DNA of 64,000 nucleotides from HK1 sp965204915 (GTDB lineage: Bacteria; Pseudomonadota; Gammaproteobacteria; HK1): NCBI GenBank assembly GCA_965204915.1, contig OZ242023.1:1984001-2048000 (forward strand). Reading direction: 5' to 3'. Positions 51,788 through 61,005 of this stretch are shown here, piece after piece (within the stretch, counting starts at the first letter, position 1; each line of letters begins with the position of its first letter). The notes under the pieces are model-generated. The model was not told the DNA's origin and searched no databases. It saw only the letters and a list, made by a program, of their open reading frames with translations. The position numbers and the translations under genes were made by a program.

Positions 51788-54052
51788 ATGGGCGACGCAC
51801 GGCCGGAAGGGGATGGGTCCCGGAGCCGGGGACCGCGCCGGTTCGGCCGCTACGTCGTTCGCCGGGCGATCGGGCGCGGGGGCTTCGCGACCGTGTACGA
51901 GGGGTTCGACGGCGAGCTGGAGCGGCCGGTCGCGATCAAGGTCTCGCACGTCGAAAGAACCGGTTCCCCGGAAGGCCACGCGCTCTTCGTCAAGGAAGCC
52001 CGCCAGCTCGCCCGCCTGCAGCATCCGCGCATCGTCACCGTCTTCGACGCCGGGATCGAAGGCGAGCATCGCTACATCGTCTCCGCCCTGCTCTCCGGCC
52101 AGAGCCTCCTGTCCCACCTGAAGAAGCGCCGGCCCGATTTCCGGGAGACCGCGCGCACCGTCGCCGCGATCGCCGATGCTCTCGCCCACGCGCATTCGCA
52201 GGGGGTGGTGCACCGCGACGTGAAGCCGTCCAACGTCATTCTCACCGAGGAGCAAGGCCCGGTCCTGATCGACTTCGGTCTCGCCTTCGACCAGCACGAT
52301 GCCGCGGCGCTGGCTCCGGGGCGGGCCGCGGGCACGCCCTGCTACATGTCGCCGGAGCAGATCGCCGGAAAAGGGCATGCGATCGGCACGCGCAGCGACA
52401 TCTACAGCCTCGGGGTGGTCCTCTACCGGATGCTCTGCGGCACGCTGCCCTTCGTCGCCGGGGACGGGGAGAAGCTCTATCGCCAGATCCTCGAGGTGCA
52501 GCCCGAGCCACCGTCGCGGATCGACGTCGAAGTGCCCGAGGCCCTGGAACGGATCTGCCTTCGCGCGATGGCCAAGGATCGTTCCGAACGCTATGACACG
52601 GCGCGGGAGCTCGCCGACGATCTGCGCCGGTTTCTCCGCACCGGCGCGGGCGCGGACACCGAGCGCTCGGGCATGGGCCATGCCATGTTTCTGGACGAAT
52701 CTTCCGTCATCGAGGCCGGCGCGAGCGTGGCGTCGGTGACGGTGGAGCCGCTCGACGTCCGTGCCTGCCTCCAGGACGGCCGCGAGGCGCTCGACAACGC
52801 GCATTACCTGCGGGCAAGGATGCGGTTCGAGACCGCGCTGGGAGCGGTGGACACCTCTCCCGCCCTCGCCGCGGCGGAAGTCGAGATCCACACGGGTCTC
52901 GCGCACGCACTGCTGCTCGTGGAAGGGCCGGCGTATCCCATGCTGGGGCGCTCCCTTGCCCGGGCATCGACGTTGACGGGCTGGGGGGGAGACGACGGGG
53001 CCCGGCTGTCCGCGCTGGGGCTCGCGGGGGCGGCGGCGCTGGCTCGGGGGGAGTGCGACGGTGCCCTGGAGATCGCCCGCGAGCTGCTCGCCGCGGCCCG
53101 CGAGCGCGAAACCACCCCGCTGTTCGTCGAAGCGCATCGCGTCGCCGGCCTGGCGCTCAGCATGCTCGGGGACCGCGCGGCGGGGGGGACGCATCTCGAC
53201 ATGGCCATCGAGCGGTACGAGCCGCCCGAGCCCGGCACGGGAGCCGTCGACGGCGCCTACGACGCGGGTGTGGTCTCCCTGGCCTGCCTCGCCTCGAACC
53301 TCTGGGCGCTCGGACACCTGCATCCGAGCGAGCAACGGCTGTCCGAGGCGCTGGCACTGGCGGAGCGGATCGAGCATCCGCCGAGCGCCGCCGCCGCTTA
53401 CGCGGCAGCCGCGCGGATCTGCGCGGAGCGCCGGGATTGGGGGGGCGCGCGCGACGCGGTCCGGCAGCTCGTGCGGGTCGCGAGCGGCCATGCGCTCGCA
53501 GAGTGGCTTCCGTGGAGCGCGGTCCTCGACGGACTCGTGACCGCCGCCGCCGGGGATCTGGACGAGGGGATCGTTCGCGTGCAGGACGGCCTCAACGGGC
53601 TGCGCAACGTGGGGGCGGACGGGGGGCGGGTCTATGCGCTGCTCACCCTCGCACGCCTTTGCCTGGCCGCCGCACAGGAGCAACGGGGGCTCGACGCGGT
53701 CGAAGAGGCGCTCGCCTGGTGCCACGAGCGCGGATCCGCGCACGAGCATGAATCGGAGCTGCTGCGGACCCGCGCGGCGCTGCTGCTCGCCCGCTCCGCG
53801 GAGCTCGAGCCGGAAGCCGAGGATCTGCTGATGCGCGCCCATGAGGTCGCGCGCTACCAGACCGCCCGCCTGCTGGAGCTGCGCGTGGTGCTGGACCTCG
53901 CCCCGTTGTGGATGCGCGCGGGGAGGAACGACGAGGCCCGCAACGCGATCGACACGTCGCTGCAATGGTTCGAGGAAGGGGAGTCCGCCCAGGAGCTCTC
54001 GCGGGCGCGGGCGTTGCGGGATCGAATCGATGGAGCGGCGGCCGGCCGATGA
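51788..54052 (+). CDS. Serine/threonine protein kinase with helical-repeat C-terminal half
   Basis: 754 residues. The kinase domain (about 19-285) has the glycine loop GRGGFATVYEG, lysine in VAIKVSH, HRDVKPSNV catalytic loop, DFGLAF, and GTPCYMSPEQIAG with downstream DIYSLGVVLYRML, so it should be active. Residues about 320-754 are alanine-rich helical pairs resembling TPRs, without a clear ATPase. No transmembrane segment is seen, so it is likely cytoplasmic. Its stop overlaps the C45 gene start (ATGA). Confidence 0.92.
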   Translation: MGDARPEGDGSRSRGPRRFGRYVVRRAIGRGGFATVYEGFDGELERPVAIKVSHVERTGSPEGHALFVKEARQLARLQHPRIVTVFDAGIEGEHRYIVSALLSGQSLLSHLKKRRPDFRETARTVAAIADALAHAHSQGVVHRDVKPSNVILTEEQGPVLIDFGLAFDQHDAAALAPGRAAGTPCYMSPEQIAGKGHAIGTRSDIYSLGVVLYRMLCGTLPFVAGDGEKLYRQILEVQPEPPSRIDVEVPEALERICLRAMAKDRSERYDTARELADDLRRFLRTGAGADTERSGMGHAMFLDESSVIEAGASVASVTVEPLDVRACLQDGREALDNAHYLRARMRFETALGAVDTSPALAAAEVEIHTGLAHALLLVEGPAYPMLGRSLARASTLTGWGGDDGARLSALGLAGAAALARGECDGALEIARELLAAARERETTPLFVEAHRVAGLALSMLGDRAAGGTHLDMAIERYEPPEPGTGAVDGAYDAGVVSLACLASNLWALGHLHPSEQRLSEALALAERIEHPPSAAAAYAAAARICAERRDWGGARDAVRQLVRVASGHALAEWLPWSAVLDGLVTAAAGDLDEGIVRVQDGLNGLRNVGADGGRVYALLTLARLCLAAAQEQRGLDAVEEALAWCHERGSAHEHESELLRTRAALLLARSAELEPEAEDLLMRAHEVARYQTARLLELRVVLDLAPLWMRAGRNDEARNAIDTSLQWFEEGESAQELSRARALRDRIDGAAAGR

Positions 54053-55122
54053 GCGGCCCGTTCCACCACGTCCTGACCGCAAGCGGCGATGCCCATGCCA
54101 TCGGCCGGACCCTCGGCGAGGCATCGGAGAGCGCCTTGCGGGACGTCGTTCCTGCGATCCGCCGATACCGGGCGTTGATGCGCGAGTGGCGGGGTACGGA
54201 GCGCCTGCGCCTCCTCGAAGCCGCGGCCCGGGCGGCCTGGCCCCGATACGTGCGCGAGATCGAAGGCATCGCGGACGGTGCGGGCCTCGACTTCGAGACC
54301 GTGTTCCTGTGGAACTGCCGCGGGGATCTCCCGGGAGAAGGGGACCGGATCCATCCCCCGGACGCCGCCGGCTGCACGACGGTGATGATTCCGCTGCCGG
54401 GGGCGTGTTCCGGCATCATCGCCCACAACGAAGACGATGCACCGGAGCTCCATGGCCACTGCCGCATCGTCGACGTGCAGCCCGACGACGCCCCCGGCTT
54501 CGTGAGCTTCTACTCTCCCGGCCTGCTTCCCGGCCATGCCTTTGCCGTCAATCGCGCCGGCCTCGTCCAGACCATCGACAACGTACGGCCGGCGGACCGG
54601 ACGATCGGGGTGCCGCGCCACCTGGTGTGCCGGGCGGTGCTCGACTGCAACAGGCTCGACGACGCGCTCGCGTGCATCCGCGACACCGATCGGGCAAGCG
54701 GCTTCCACCACTGCCTTGGACAGGCCGGCGACCACCGTCTCCTCTCGGTCGAGGCTCCGGCGAGCGGATGCGCGGTGGTGGAGGTGCGCACCCCCCGGGC
54801 GCACGCGAACCACCTGCTCGGCGGGTGTTTCGCACACCTGCCGCAAGTGGTCGATCCCTCGTCGCGCAGCCGCCAGATGCGGGCCGAAGCGCTCATCGAG
54901 GGCGGTGCGGTGGACGGAGGCGACCCGTTGTGCGTGCTCGGGGACGTGGGCGCACACCTGCCGATCCATCGCCGCGAGAAGGACGCCGGCGACCCCGGCT
55001 TCACACTGGCCACCGGGGTGTTTCGAATCGCCGGATCCGGCGTCGACTACGAGGTGTTCGACGATCTCCGCCATCCACCCGTGCACCGCGGTGAGGTGCG
55101 CACGGGACGAACGCCGGATTGA
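54049..55122 (+). CDS. C45-family Ntn-hydrolase (acyltransferase-like peptidase)
   Basis: 357 residues. The key site is the AAGCTTVMIP sequence: in C45 enzymes such as isopenicillin N acyltransferase the precursor is cut between Gly and Cys, and the new N-terminal Cys is the nucleophile. Supporting motifs are IIAHNEDDAPELHGHC and GHAFAVNRAGLVQTIDNV. The N-terminal pro-region contains EGIADGAGLDFETVFLWNCR. It overlaps the kinase gene by 4 nt and ends that operon. The substrate is probably an amide or acyl-amino acid, otherwise unknown. Confidence 0.88.
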   Translation: MSGPFHHVLTASGDAHAIGRTLGEASESALRDVVPAIRRYRALMREWRGTERLRLLEAAARAAWPRYVREIEGIADGAGLDFETVFLWNCRGDLPGEGDRIHPPDAAGCTTVMIPLPGACSGIIAHNEDDAPELHGHCRIVDVQPDDAPGFVSFYSPGLLPGHAFAVNRAGLVQTIDNVRPADRTIGVPRHLVCRAVLDCNRLDDALACIRDTDRASGFHHCLGQAGDHRLLSVEAPASGCAVVEVRTPRAHANHLLGGCFAHLPQVVDPSSRSRQMRAEALIEGGAVDGGDPLCVLGDVGAHLPIHRREKDAGDPGFTLATGVFRIAGSGVDYEVFDDLRHPPVHRGEVRTGRTPD

Positions 55123-55190
55123 TCGCCGGCGGTGGCCGTTTCGACGCGCCCTTCGGAGTACGGAGCGCGACCGCCGATCGACCGGGGGCC

Positions 55191-55207
55191 CCGGGCACGG
55201 TGCCCGG
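55191..55207. terminator. Hairpin between convergent genes
   Basis: CCGGGCA CGG TGCCCGG forms a 7-bp perfect stem with a 3-nt loop between the convergent C45 and copper chaperone genes. There is no T-tract, so intrinsic termination is uncertain; it may act as a shared mRNA 3' end. Confidence 0.35.
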
Positions 55208-55223
55208 AGCCTGGCATCGACGG

Positions 55224-55661
55224 CTACCTCGGCGTGATCTCGACCGACACTTCGATGGTTCCGGCCTTCTCGAACTCCAGCACGAGCGGATAGCGCTCTC
55301 CGGCGACGAGGGGCTCCTTCAGCCCCAGCAGCATCACGTGCAGTCCTCCGGGCCCGAACGTGACCTCGCCTTGCGCAGGCGCCTCGACCCAGTGGACCCG
55401 GCGCATCGTCATCACCCCTCCATCCATCTCGTGGGTATGGATCTCGGCACGGTCGGCGATCGGCGAATGCACGGAGACGAGCCGATCCGAAGCCTGCCCG
55501 CGGTTCTCGATCCGGAGGTAGGCGGCGCCGTTGGGGCTGACCGGCGGAAGGGCGAACGACCAGGGGCGGTCGATCGAAAGATCCCCCGGCGTGTGCTCCC
55601 CGGCGGAGGCGCCGCCGCCCAGGGCGATGACGAGGACCAGACCCGACGTCGGAATGCGCAT
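55224..55661 (-). CDS. Periplasmic copper chaperone PCu(A)C
   Basis: 145 residues. A signal peptide (about 1-21, GLVLVIALGGGASAGE) leads to a cupredoxin-like domain. The copper site is visible: His and Met in HTHEMDGGVMTMRRV, then GPGGLHVMLLGL with HxM, matching the family pattern H-M-x10-M-x21-H-x-M approximately. Such proteins deliver Cu(I) to cytochrome oxidase. It is 8 nt after a small membrane protein gene and probably cotranscribed with it. Confidence 0.9.
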   Translation of the reverse strand: MRIPTSGLVLVIALGGGASAGEHTPGDLSIDRPWSFALPPVSPNGAAYLRIENRGQASDRLVSVHSPIADRAEIHTHEMDGGVMTMRRVHWVEAPAQGEVTFGPGGLHVMLLGLKEPLVAGERYPLVLEFEKAGTIEVSVEITPR

Positions 55662-55669
55662 GGCCGTCT

Positions 55670-56008
55670 TCAGTCGAGGGTGCGCAGCAGCCGCATCAGC
55701 AGCGGCAGCCACGCAACGAGCATGGCGGCGAGCAGCACGGTCTCGGCCTGCGCGACGAGCCGCAGCCGGCGCCGCTCCGGGCCTTGCCGATCGGACATGA
55801 ACACCAGGGTCATCGTGATGTCGAGCGGAAGGACGAACGCCATGATCACGAACAGGGTCGGTGCGATGACGTTGCGTACCAGCGGCCAGCCCGTCGCATG
55901 GGCCGGGCCGTCGGAGAACGGTGCCGCGACGATGAGGACGACGACGGTGACGACGAGCAGCACACGTAGCGCACCGAAGAGGCTCACGAAGTCGTGCAGG
56001 CGGTTCAT
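55670..56008 (-). CDS. Small inner-membrane protein, three predicted helices
   Basis: 112 residues from an ATG at 56008 (MNRLHDFVSLFGALRVLLVV). Three hydrophobic stretches lie at about 13-30, 48-68 and 88-106. I recognise no family. Its tight placement before the copper chaperone gene suggests a role in metal or respiratory-chain handling, which is inference only. Confidence 0.7.
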   Translation of the reverse strand: MNRLHDFVSLFGALRVLLVVTVVVLIVAAPFSDGPAHATGWPLVRNVIAPTLFVIMAFVLPLDITMTLVFMSDRQGPERRRLRLVAQAETVLLAAMLVAWLPLLMRLLRTLD

Positions 56009-56070
56009 CGGTCTCCGGTCGTCCGGATGGGAGGCGAACGACACGTGCAGGGGGGTCCGATCGACGGGGC

Positions 56071-56532
56071 TCAGAATACGCCGATCTCCAGACCGGCCGC
56101 CATCGTCGTTCCAAGCGCCTCGCAACGGGCGACGACGTCCTCGTCGAGCGGCCCCCGGCAGATGATCGGCTCCTGTGCTTCGGTCAGTGGAAATCCGCGC
56201 ACGATACGCCGGAGCGCGCCGAGTGCGCCGGTGCCGTCGTTGCCGGCGCCGACCACCACCGCGTAGGGGATTCCTTCGAGACGCCCCTGGCATGGATAGA
56301 AGGTGCGGTCGAAGAAGTCCTTCATGGCTCCCGCCATGTAGCCGAAGTTCTCCGGGGTCGCGAAGACCGCCGCGTCGCACCAGATCAGATCGCGCGGCCC
56401 GGCATCGGCCGCGATGCGCATGCGGACGTCGACCGATTCGACGTCGGGGTGCAGCGCGCCGCGCCGGACGGCGTGCGCCAGGGCCGCGGTCTTGCCGGAT
56501 TGCGAGTGGTAGACGATCAGGAGATGCTTCAC
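56071..56532 (-). CDS. Flavodoxin-like NAD(P)H-dependent oxidoreductase
   Basis: 153 residues from a GTG at 56532 (VKHLLIVYHSQSGKTAALAH). The phosphate-binding loop YHSQSGKT and the later VFATPENFGYMAGAMKDFFD are characteristic of the flavodoxin/NADPH-dependent FMN reductase fold. Upstream ATG or GTG starts in the same frame would produce a low-complexity extension. It sits 62 nt before the small membrane protein gene. Confidence 0.88.
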   Translation of the reverse strand: MKHLLIVYHSQSGKTAALAHAVRRGALHPDVESVDVRMRIAADAGPRDLIWCDAAVFATPENFGYMAGAMKDFFDRTFYPCQGRLEGIPYAVVVGAGNDGTGALGALRRIVRGFPLTEAQEPIICRGPLDEDVVARCEALGTTMAAGLEIGVF

Positions 56533-56689
56533 GCCGCGCAGCGTCCGGGAGCACGCGCGGATACTGTAGCAGGCATCGACGGCGTCGTGAGATCTGCGTA
56601 TCCGGCGTTTCCGGCCGAGGGCGTCCGGGTGTGCCCGGGCGCCGCGCATCGACCGTGACAGCGCGCGGCAGTAATGCGATAGTCCCCTC

Positions 56690-56905
56690 ATGGAGCTGCG
56701 CGGCATCGTCATCGCCACCGGCACCGTGATCGTCACCGTGCAGCTCGGCCTGTTCGCGTGGCTGAAGGCGGACATCGGCGCGTTGACGGAGCGTGCGGAC
56801 CGGGTTGAACGCGAGGTCGCCTTCGTCCGCGGCCAACTCTCCCTCGCCCTCCCGTCGCTCGCGGAAGCGAATCGGGTCCGTACGGAAAGTGCAACGACGC
56901 AGTAA
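56690..56905 (+). CDS. Small membrane-anchored coiled-coil protein
   Basis: 71 residues. One membrane segment (about 5-24, GIVIATGTVIVTVQLGLFAW) is followed by an amphipathic, coiled-coil-like stretch (KADIGALTERADRVEREVAF). Such small proteins are common beside larger operons, but I do not recognise a family. The gene is divergent from the flavodoxin-like gene and 76 nt before the DUF2058 gene. Moderate confidence because it is short. Confidence 0.55.
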   Translation: MELRGIVIATGTVIVTVQLGLFAWLKADIGALTERADRVEREVAFVRGQLSLALPSLAEANRVRTESATTQ

Positions 56906-56981
56906 CCGCCATGCGACGGCTCCATCAGGGTAGCCGTTCACCGCGACGGTCGGACGTCCTGGATTCCACAAGGATCGAACG

Positions 56982-57629
56982 GTGGCCAGATCGCTCCGCG
57001 ACGAGCTGCTGAAAGCGGGGCTCGTGACCGGCGAGCAGGCGGCGCGCGCCGAGCGGGGCAGCCGGCCGCCGCCGAAGCCGGGAGGAAGCAGGGCGTCCCG
57101 GGAACGCGGGCGTCCCGCCCGCATCGAAGGCAGCCGATCGTTCTCGAAGCCGGCAGGAAGCAAGCCGGTGGAGAACCGGGCGGCGGAGCGCACTGCGAAG
57201 CGCCGATCCCGGAATGCATCGAGGCAGCGTCTTCCGGGCCGGGATCCGGGCTCCGCACCGGCGCCGGTCGAGCCTCCGGCCGACGACCCGGAAGCGCAGG
57301 TCAGGCAGCTCAACCTCCGGATTCGACACATCCTCGACACCGAGGCGGAGAAGGCCGAGGCGGAGAGCGGTGCCCCGTTCCATTTCACCCGCGGCGATCG
57401 GGTCAAGCGGCTCTACGTGAGCGGGGACCAGCGCCGCCGGCTCTCGAACGGCGAGCTCGCGATCGTCGGCTTCCGGGGCCGCCATCATCTCGTCCCGCGG
57501 GCGGCGGGCGAACAGGTGCGCGAGCTGCGGCCGGAAGTGTTCGTGTTCATCGCGGCCGGCGAGGATGGTGCCGGCGTGGTGGAAGAGGGCTACGAAGGAT
57601 ACGAGATCCCCGACGATCTGGTGTGGTGA
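56982..57629 (+). CDS. DUF2058 family (YaiL-like) protein with repeat-derived linker
   Basis: 215 residues from a GTG at 56982. The family start SLRDELLKAGLVTGEQA and end EGYEGYEIPDDLVW frame a core with FHFTRGDRVKRLYVSGDQRRRL. Between them a basic linker is expected, but here it includes RASRERGRPARIEGSR, which is a translation of the GC-rich dispersed repeat at 57099-57123. E. coli YaiL is of uncertain function, described as nucleoid or polynucleotide associated. The core looks intact. Confidence 0.88.
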   Translation: MARSLRDELLKAGLVTGEQAARAERGSRPPPKPGGSRASRERGRPARIEGSRSFSKPAGSKPVENRAAERTAKRRSRNASRQRLPGRDPGSAPAPVEPPADDPEAQVRQLNLRIRHILDTEAEKAEAESGAPFHFTRGDRVKRLYVSGDQRRRLSNGELAIVGFRGRHHLVPRAAGEQVRELRPEVFVFIAAGEDGAGVVEEGYEGYEIPDDLVW

Positions 57630-57766
57630 GAGGGAGGGCGGAGCGCTCCGCACGTTCGCGAAGGCTGCGTCCTCTGCGCTCGGTGCCTTGAACCGGATCC
57701 GGGGCGGCCCTGATAATCCGCGTCCGCCCCGGCACGGTGCCGCGGGCATCAGATTGGGAGTCAGGC

Positions 57767-58660
57767 ATGAGCGATTCAACGGGCGCCGCTTCGAGGAAGG
57801 TCGCGTTTCTCGGCCTCGGGGTCATGGGCTACCACATGGCGGGGCATCTCGCGAAGGCCGGCCATGCCGTAACCGTCTACAACCGGACCGGATCGAAATC
57901 CGACCGTTGGCTCGGGGAGTTCGAGGGGAAGAGGGCGGCGACGCCGGCCGAGGCCGCGGCCGGGAACGAGATCGTCTTCGCCTGCGTGGGCAACGACGAC
58001 GACGTGCGCTCGGTGACGACAGGGGCGGGCGGGGCGTTCGGGGGGATGGACCCCGGCGCGGTCTTCGTCGATCACACCACCGCGTCGGCCGACGTGGCCA
58101 GGGAGCTCGCTGCCGCCGCTTCGGAACGCGGCCTCGGGTTCATGGATGCGCCGGTGTCCGGTGGCGAGGCGGGCGCCGTGAACGGCGTGCTCACGGTGAT
58201 GGCCGGAGGCGACCCGGCCGTGTTCGAGCGATGCCGGCCCGTCATCGACGCCTACGCGCGCGCCGTCACCCTCCTGGGGCCGGCCGGCGCCGGCCAGCTC
58301 ACCAAGATGGCCAACCAGATCTGCATCGCCGGGGTCGTGCAGGGGCTGGCCGAGGCGCTGAATCTGGCGCAGCGCTCCGGACTCGACGCCAGGCTCGTGC
58401 TCGACGTCATCTCCAAGGGCGCCGCCCAGTCCTGGCAGATGGAGAACCGCGGAACGACGATGGTCGACGACGAGTTCGACTTCGGGTTCGCGGTCGACTG
58501 GATGCGCAAGGACCTCGACATCTGCCTCGCGCAGGGCCATCGCGTCGGGGCGCTGCTGCCGCTCACCGCGCTCGTCAACGAGTTCTACGCGCGGGTGCAG
58601 GCACGCGGCGGCGGGCGCTGGGACACCTCCAGCCTGATGCGGCTGCTCACCACACCATGA
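57767..58660 (+). CDS. 3-Hydroxyisobutyrate dehydrogenase-family NAD(P)-dependent reductase
   Basis: 297 residues from the ATG at 57767, with GGAG 6 nt upstream. The NAD(P) Rossmann motif FLGLGVMGYHMAGHLAKAGH, the substrate motif DAPVSGGEAGAVNG and the catalytic lysine in AGAGQLTKMANQ are all seen. The family acts on beta-hydroxyacids (3-hydroxyisobutyrate, tartronate semialdehyde and similar). The next gene, a cystathionine synthase/lyase homologue, lies 47 nt downstream. Confidence 0.9.
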   Translation: MSDSTGAASRKVAFLGLGVMGYHMAGHLAKAGHAVTVYNRTGSKSDRWLGEFEGKRAATPAEAAAGNEIVFACVGNDDDVRSVTTGAGGAFGGMDPGAVFVDHTTASADVARELAAAASERGLGFMDAPVSGGEAGAVNGVLTVMAGGDPAVFERCRPVIDAYARAVTLLGPAGAGQLTKMANQICIAGVVQGLAEALNLAQRSGLDARLVLDVISKGAAQSWQMENRGTTMVDDEFDFGFAVDWMRKDLDICLAQGHRVGALLPLTALVNEFYARVQARGGGRWDTSSLMRLLTTP

Positions 58661-58707
58661 TCGAAGACCGGGGCCATGAGCGAAGAACAGGCTGGCGGAG
58701 GAATCCG

Positions 58708-59850
58708 ATGAAATTCGACACCAAGGTAGTGCACGCCGGCATTCGTCCGGATCCGACCACCGGCTCGATCGTCCCCCCGATCTACCAGACCGCGACCTAC
58801 GTGCTCGACGAGGTCGGGCGCGACAAGGGCTTCGACTACACCCGCTCCTCGAACCCGACGCGCCAGGTGCTCGAAGAGAACCTCGCCGCGCTCGACAGCG
58901 GCCGCTACGGGGTGATGTTCGGGAGCGGCATGGCCGCGGTGGATGCCGCGCTCAAGCTGCTCGGAGCCGGGGACCACGTGGTGTGCTCCGACGACGTCTA
59001 CGGCGGCGTCTCGCGCCACTTCAACCGCGTGCTCGCGAACCACGGCCTCGCGTTCACCTACGTGGACAGCGCAAGGCCGGAGACGGTACGCCAGGCGATC
59101 CGCCCGGAGACGAAGATGCTCTGGGTGGAGACCCCGTCCAACCCGCTGTTGAAGATCACCGACGTCGAGGCGATGTCGGCGATCGCGAAGGAGGCGGGGA
59201 TCTGCCTCGCGGTCGATTCGACGTTCGCGACCCCCGTGTACCTGCGCCCGCTGGAGCTGGGCGCGGACGTCGTCATGCACAGCACCACGAAGTACCTGAG
59301 CGGGCACAACCAGATCATCGGGGGGGTGCTGGTCACCGACCGTGAGGATCTGTTCGATCGCTTCAAGTTCATCCAGAAGACCATCGGCGCGGTGCCGGGC
59401 CCCTTCGACTGCTGGCTGACCCTGCTCGGGGTGAAGACCCTGCACCTGCGCATGCCGCGCCATTCCGAGAACGCGCAGGCGGTGGCGGAATTTCTCGAAG
59501 GGCACGCCAAGGTCGAGCGCGTCGCCTGGCCGGGCCTCGCCTCGCATCCCCAGCACGCGCTGGCGAGCGCGCAGATGTCGGGCTTCGGCGGAATGATGAC
59601 GTTCGAGCTGAAGGGCGGCGTCGAGGCCGGGCGTGCGGTGATGAACGCGGTGGAGCTCGCCGGGCTCGCCGAGAGCCTCGGGGCGGTGGAGACGATGATC
59701 ACCCATCCGGCGACGATGACCCACGTCGACGTCCCGGCCGAGGAGCGCCGCGCGCGCGGGCTCACCGACGGCCTGGTCCGGCTGTCGGTCGGAATCGAGG
59801 ACGTCGACGACATCATCGCCGACCTGGAGCAGGCGCTCGCGAAGGCGTGA
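58708..59850 (+). CDS. Cystathionine gamma-synthase/lyase-family PLP enzyme
   Basis: 380 residues with GGAGG before the ATG. The PLP lysine is K195 in MHSTTKYLSGHNQIIGG, and PSNPLLKITDVEAMSAIA and DYTRSSNPTR match trans-sulphuration enzymes. Sequence alone does not tell synthase from lyase. It would make or break cystathionine in methionine/cysteine metabolism. It is convergent with the peptidoglycan-binding gene, 35 nt apart. Confidence 0.92.
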   Translation: MKFDTKVVHAGIRPDPTTGSIVPPIYQTATYVLDEVGRDKGFDYTRSSNPTRQVLEENLAALDSGRYGVMFGSGMAAVDAALKLLGAGDHVVCSDDVYGGVSRHFNRVLANHGLAFTYVDSARPETVRQAIRPETKMLWVETPSNPLLKITDVEAMSAIAKEAGICLAVDSTFATPVYLRPLELGADVVMHSTTKYLSGHNQIIGGVLVTDREDLFDRFKFIQKTIGAVPGPFDCWLTLLGVKTLHLRMPRHSENAQAVAEFLEGHAKVERVAWPGLASHPQHALASAQMSGFGGMMTFELKGGVEAGRAVMNAVELAGLAESLGAVETMITHPATMTHVDVPAEERRARGLTDGLVRLSVGIEDVDDIIADLEQALAKA

Positions 59851-59885
59851 TCGCGGGAGGCGGGCGAAGGTGCTCGACCGCCCGG

Positions 59886-60749
59886 CTACCTGACGTATTC
59901 GAGCCCCCGATTCGTGATCCGCACCGTTCCCGGCGGGTATCGAACGTCTCCCCAGTCGACCCGCCCCATCTCCAGGGTTCGTCCGACTTCGAGCGCGATG
60001 CCGATACCCACCTGACAGTACCCACCACCCGCGACCGGGGTGAATATGACCGGGCCGTCCGGTCCGAAGATGAATTCGATGGAGAGCCCTCCCGAGCCCG
60101 GATCGCAGTCGAGGCCCGGGAGCCGCTCCCCCGCCTTCAGCACGAAGATCAGCTCACCCTTCGGCACCACGAGGGCGTCCGTCCCGCGCTTGAACCCCGG
60201 GGGTGCGCCGATGGCATTGAAGCGAGACAGCGCGTCGGCGCCGGTCTGGGGAGGATGCCAGCCGAGTGTTGCGAACCCCAGCCTGCGGGCCGCGGTGCGT
60301 TCCGGGGCCGGTTCGCTTCGGGGAGCTTCGGGGCCGGAGGTGTCCGCGCTCGGCTCCGTCGAGGGCTCGGCGGGCAGCTTCCCGCTCATGGACGCCTCCG
60401 GGTCCGGCGCGGGCTCCGGATCGTCCCGGGCCGTATCGGCCTCCGATGTGTCTGGATGGGCATCCGGCTCCGCGTCCGCGGTCGGCTCGAGTCCGAGTGC
60501 CGCCAGTGTCGCATCGTCGATCCGTCCGGTGTCGCGCAGTCCGACGGAACGCTGGAACGTTCGGATCGCGCCCCGGGTGCGCCGTCCCATGAGACCGTCG
60601 ATCTCGCCCGGATCGTATCCTCTCCCGGCGAGCGCCCGTTGGACCGCTTCCACCAACGGGTCCGGCACCAGCGCCGCACGAGCCGCCGCCGAACAGGCCA
60701 GGAGTGCCAGCAGTACCAGCGCCCACGCCACTTCCCACTGCATCGTCAT
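59886..60749 (-). CDS. Secreted peptidoglycan-binding domain protein
   Basis: 287 residues from the ATG at 60749. A signal peptide (about 1-24, EVAWALVLLALLACSAAARA) is followed by a PG_binding_1 domain (DPLVEAVQRALAGRGYDPGE, IDGLMGRRTRGAIRTFQ). An acidic, Pro/Glu-rich linker of about 70 residues leads to an unrecognised domain of about 110 residues (GWHPPQTGADALSRFNAIGA, IFGPDGPVIFTPVAGGGYCQ). Probably cell-envelope located. The final function is unknown. Confidence 0.8.
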   Translation of the reverse strand: MTMQWEVAWALVLLALLACSAAARAALVPDPLVEAVQRALAGRGYDPGEIDGLMGRRTRGAIRTFQRSVGLRDTGRIDDATLAALGLEPTADAEPDAHPDTSEADTARDDPEPAPDPEASMSGKLPAEPSTEPSADTSGPEAPRSEPAPERTAARRLGFATLGWHPPQTGADALSRFNAIGAPPGFKRGTDALVVPKGELIFVLKAGERLPGLDCDPGSGGLSIEFIFGPDGPVIFTPVAGGGYCQVGIGIALEVGRTLEMGRVDWGDVRYPPGTVRITNRGLEYVR

Positions 60750-61005
60750 CGGCCGCCGTCTGCCGCCCGGAGATCGCCCGGTGGCCGGCGGCGGCCGGAA
60801 CGGCCTGAACGCTCCCCGTACGCAGTCGATGGGCGCCATGCCGGGCATTGCGGCACGGCGCGACGGTGATCGGTCTCGGATCATCCCGGCTGTCCACGCA
60901 TTTCCAACCTCCGAAGCGTACCCCCGCCGTTTCACCGGGCCGGGAACGTGACCGGTAGCTCCGGCGAAGCACCGTTCCCCCCGCAGTTCGAGCGCCGGGC
61001 CGGAT

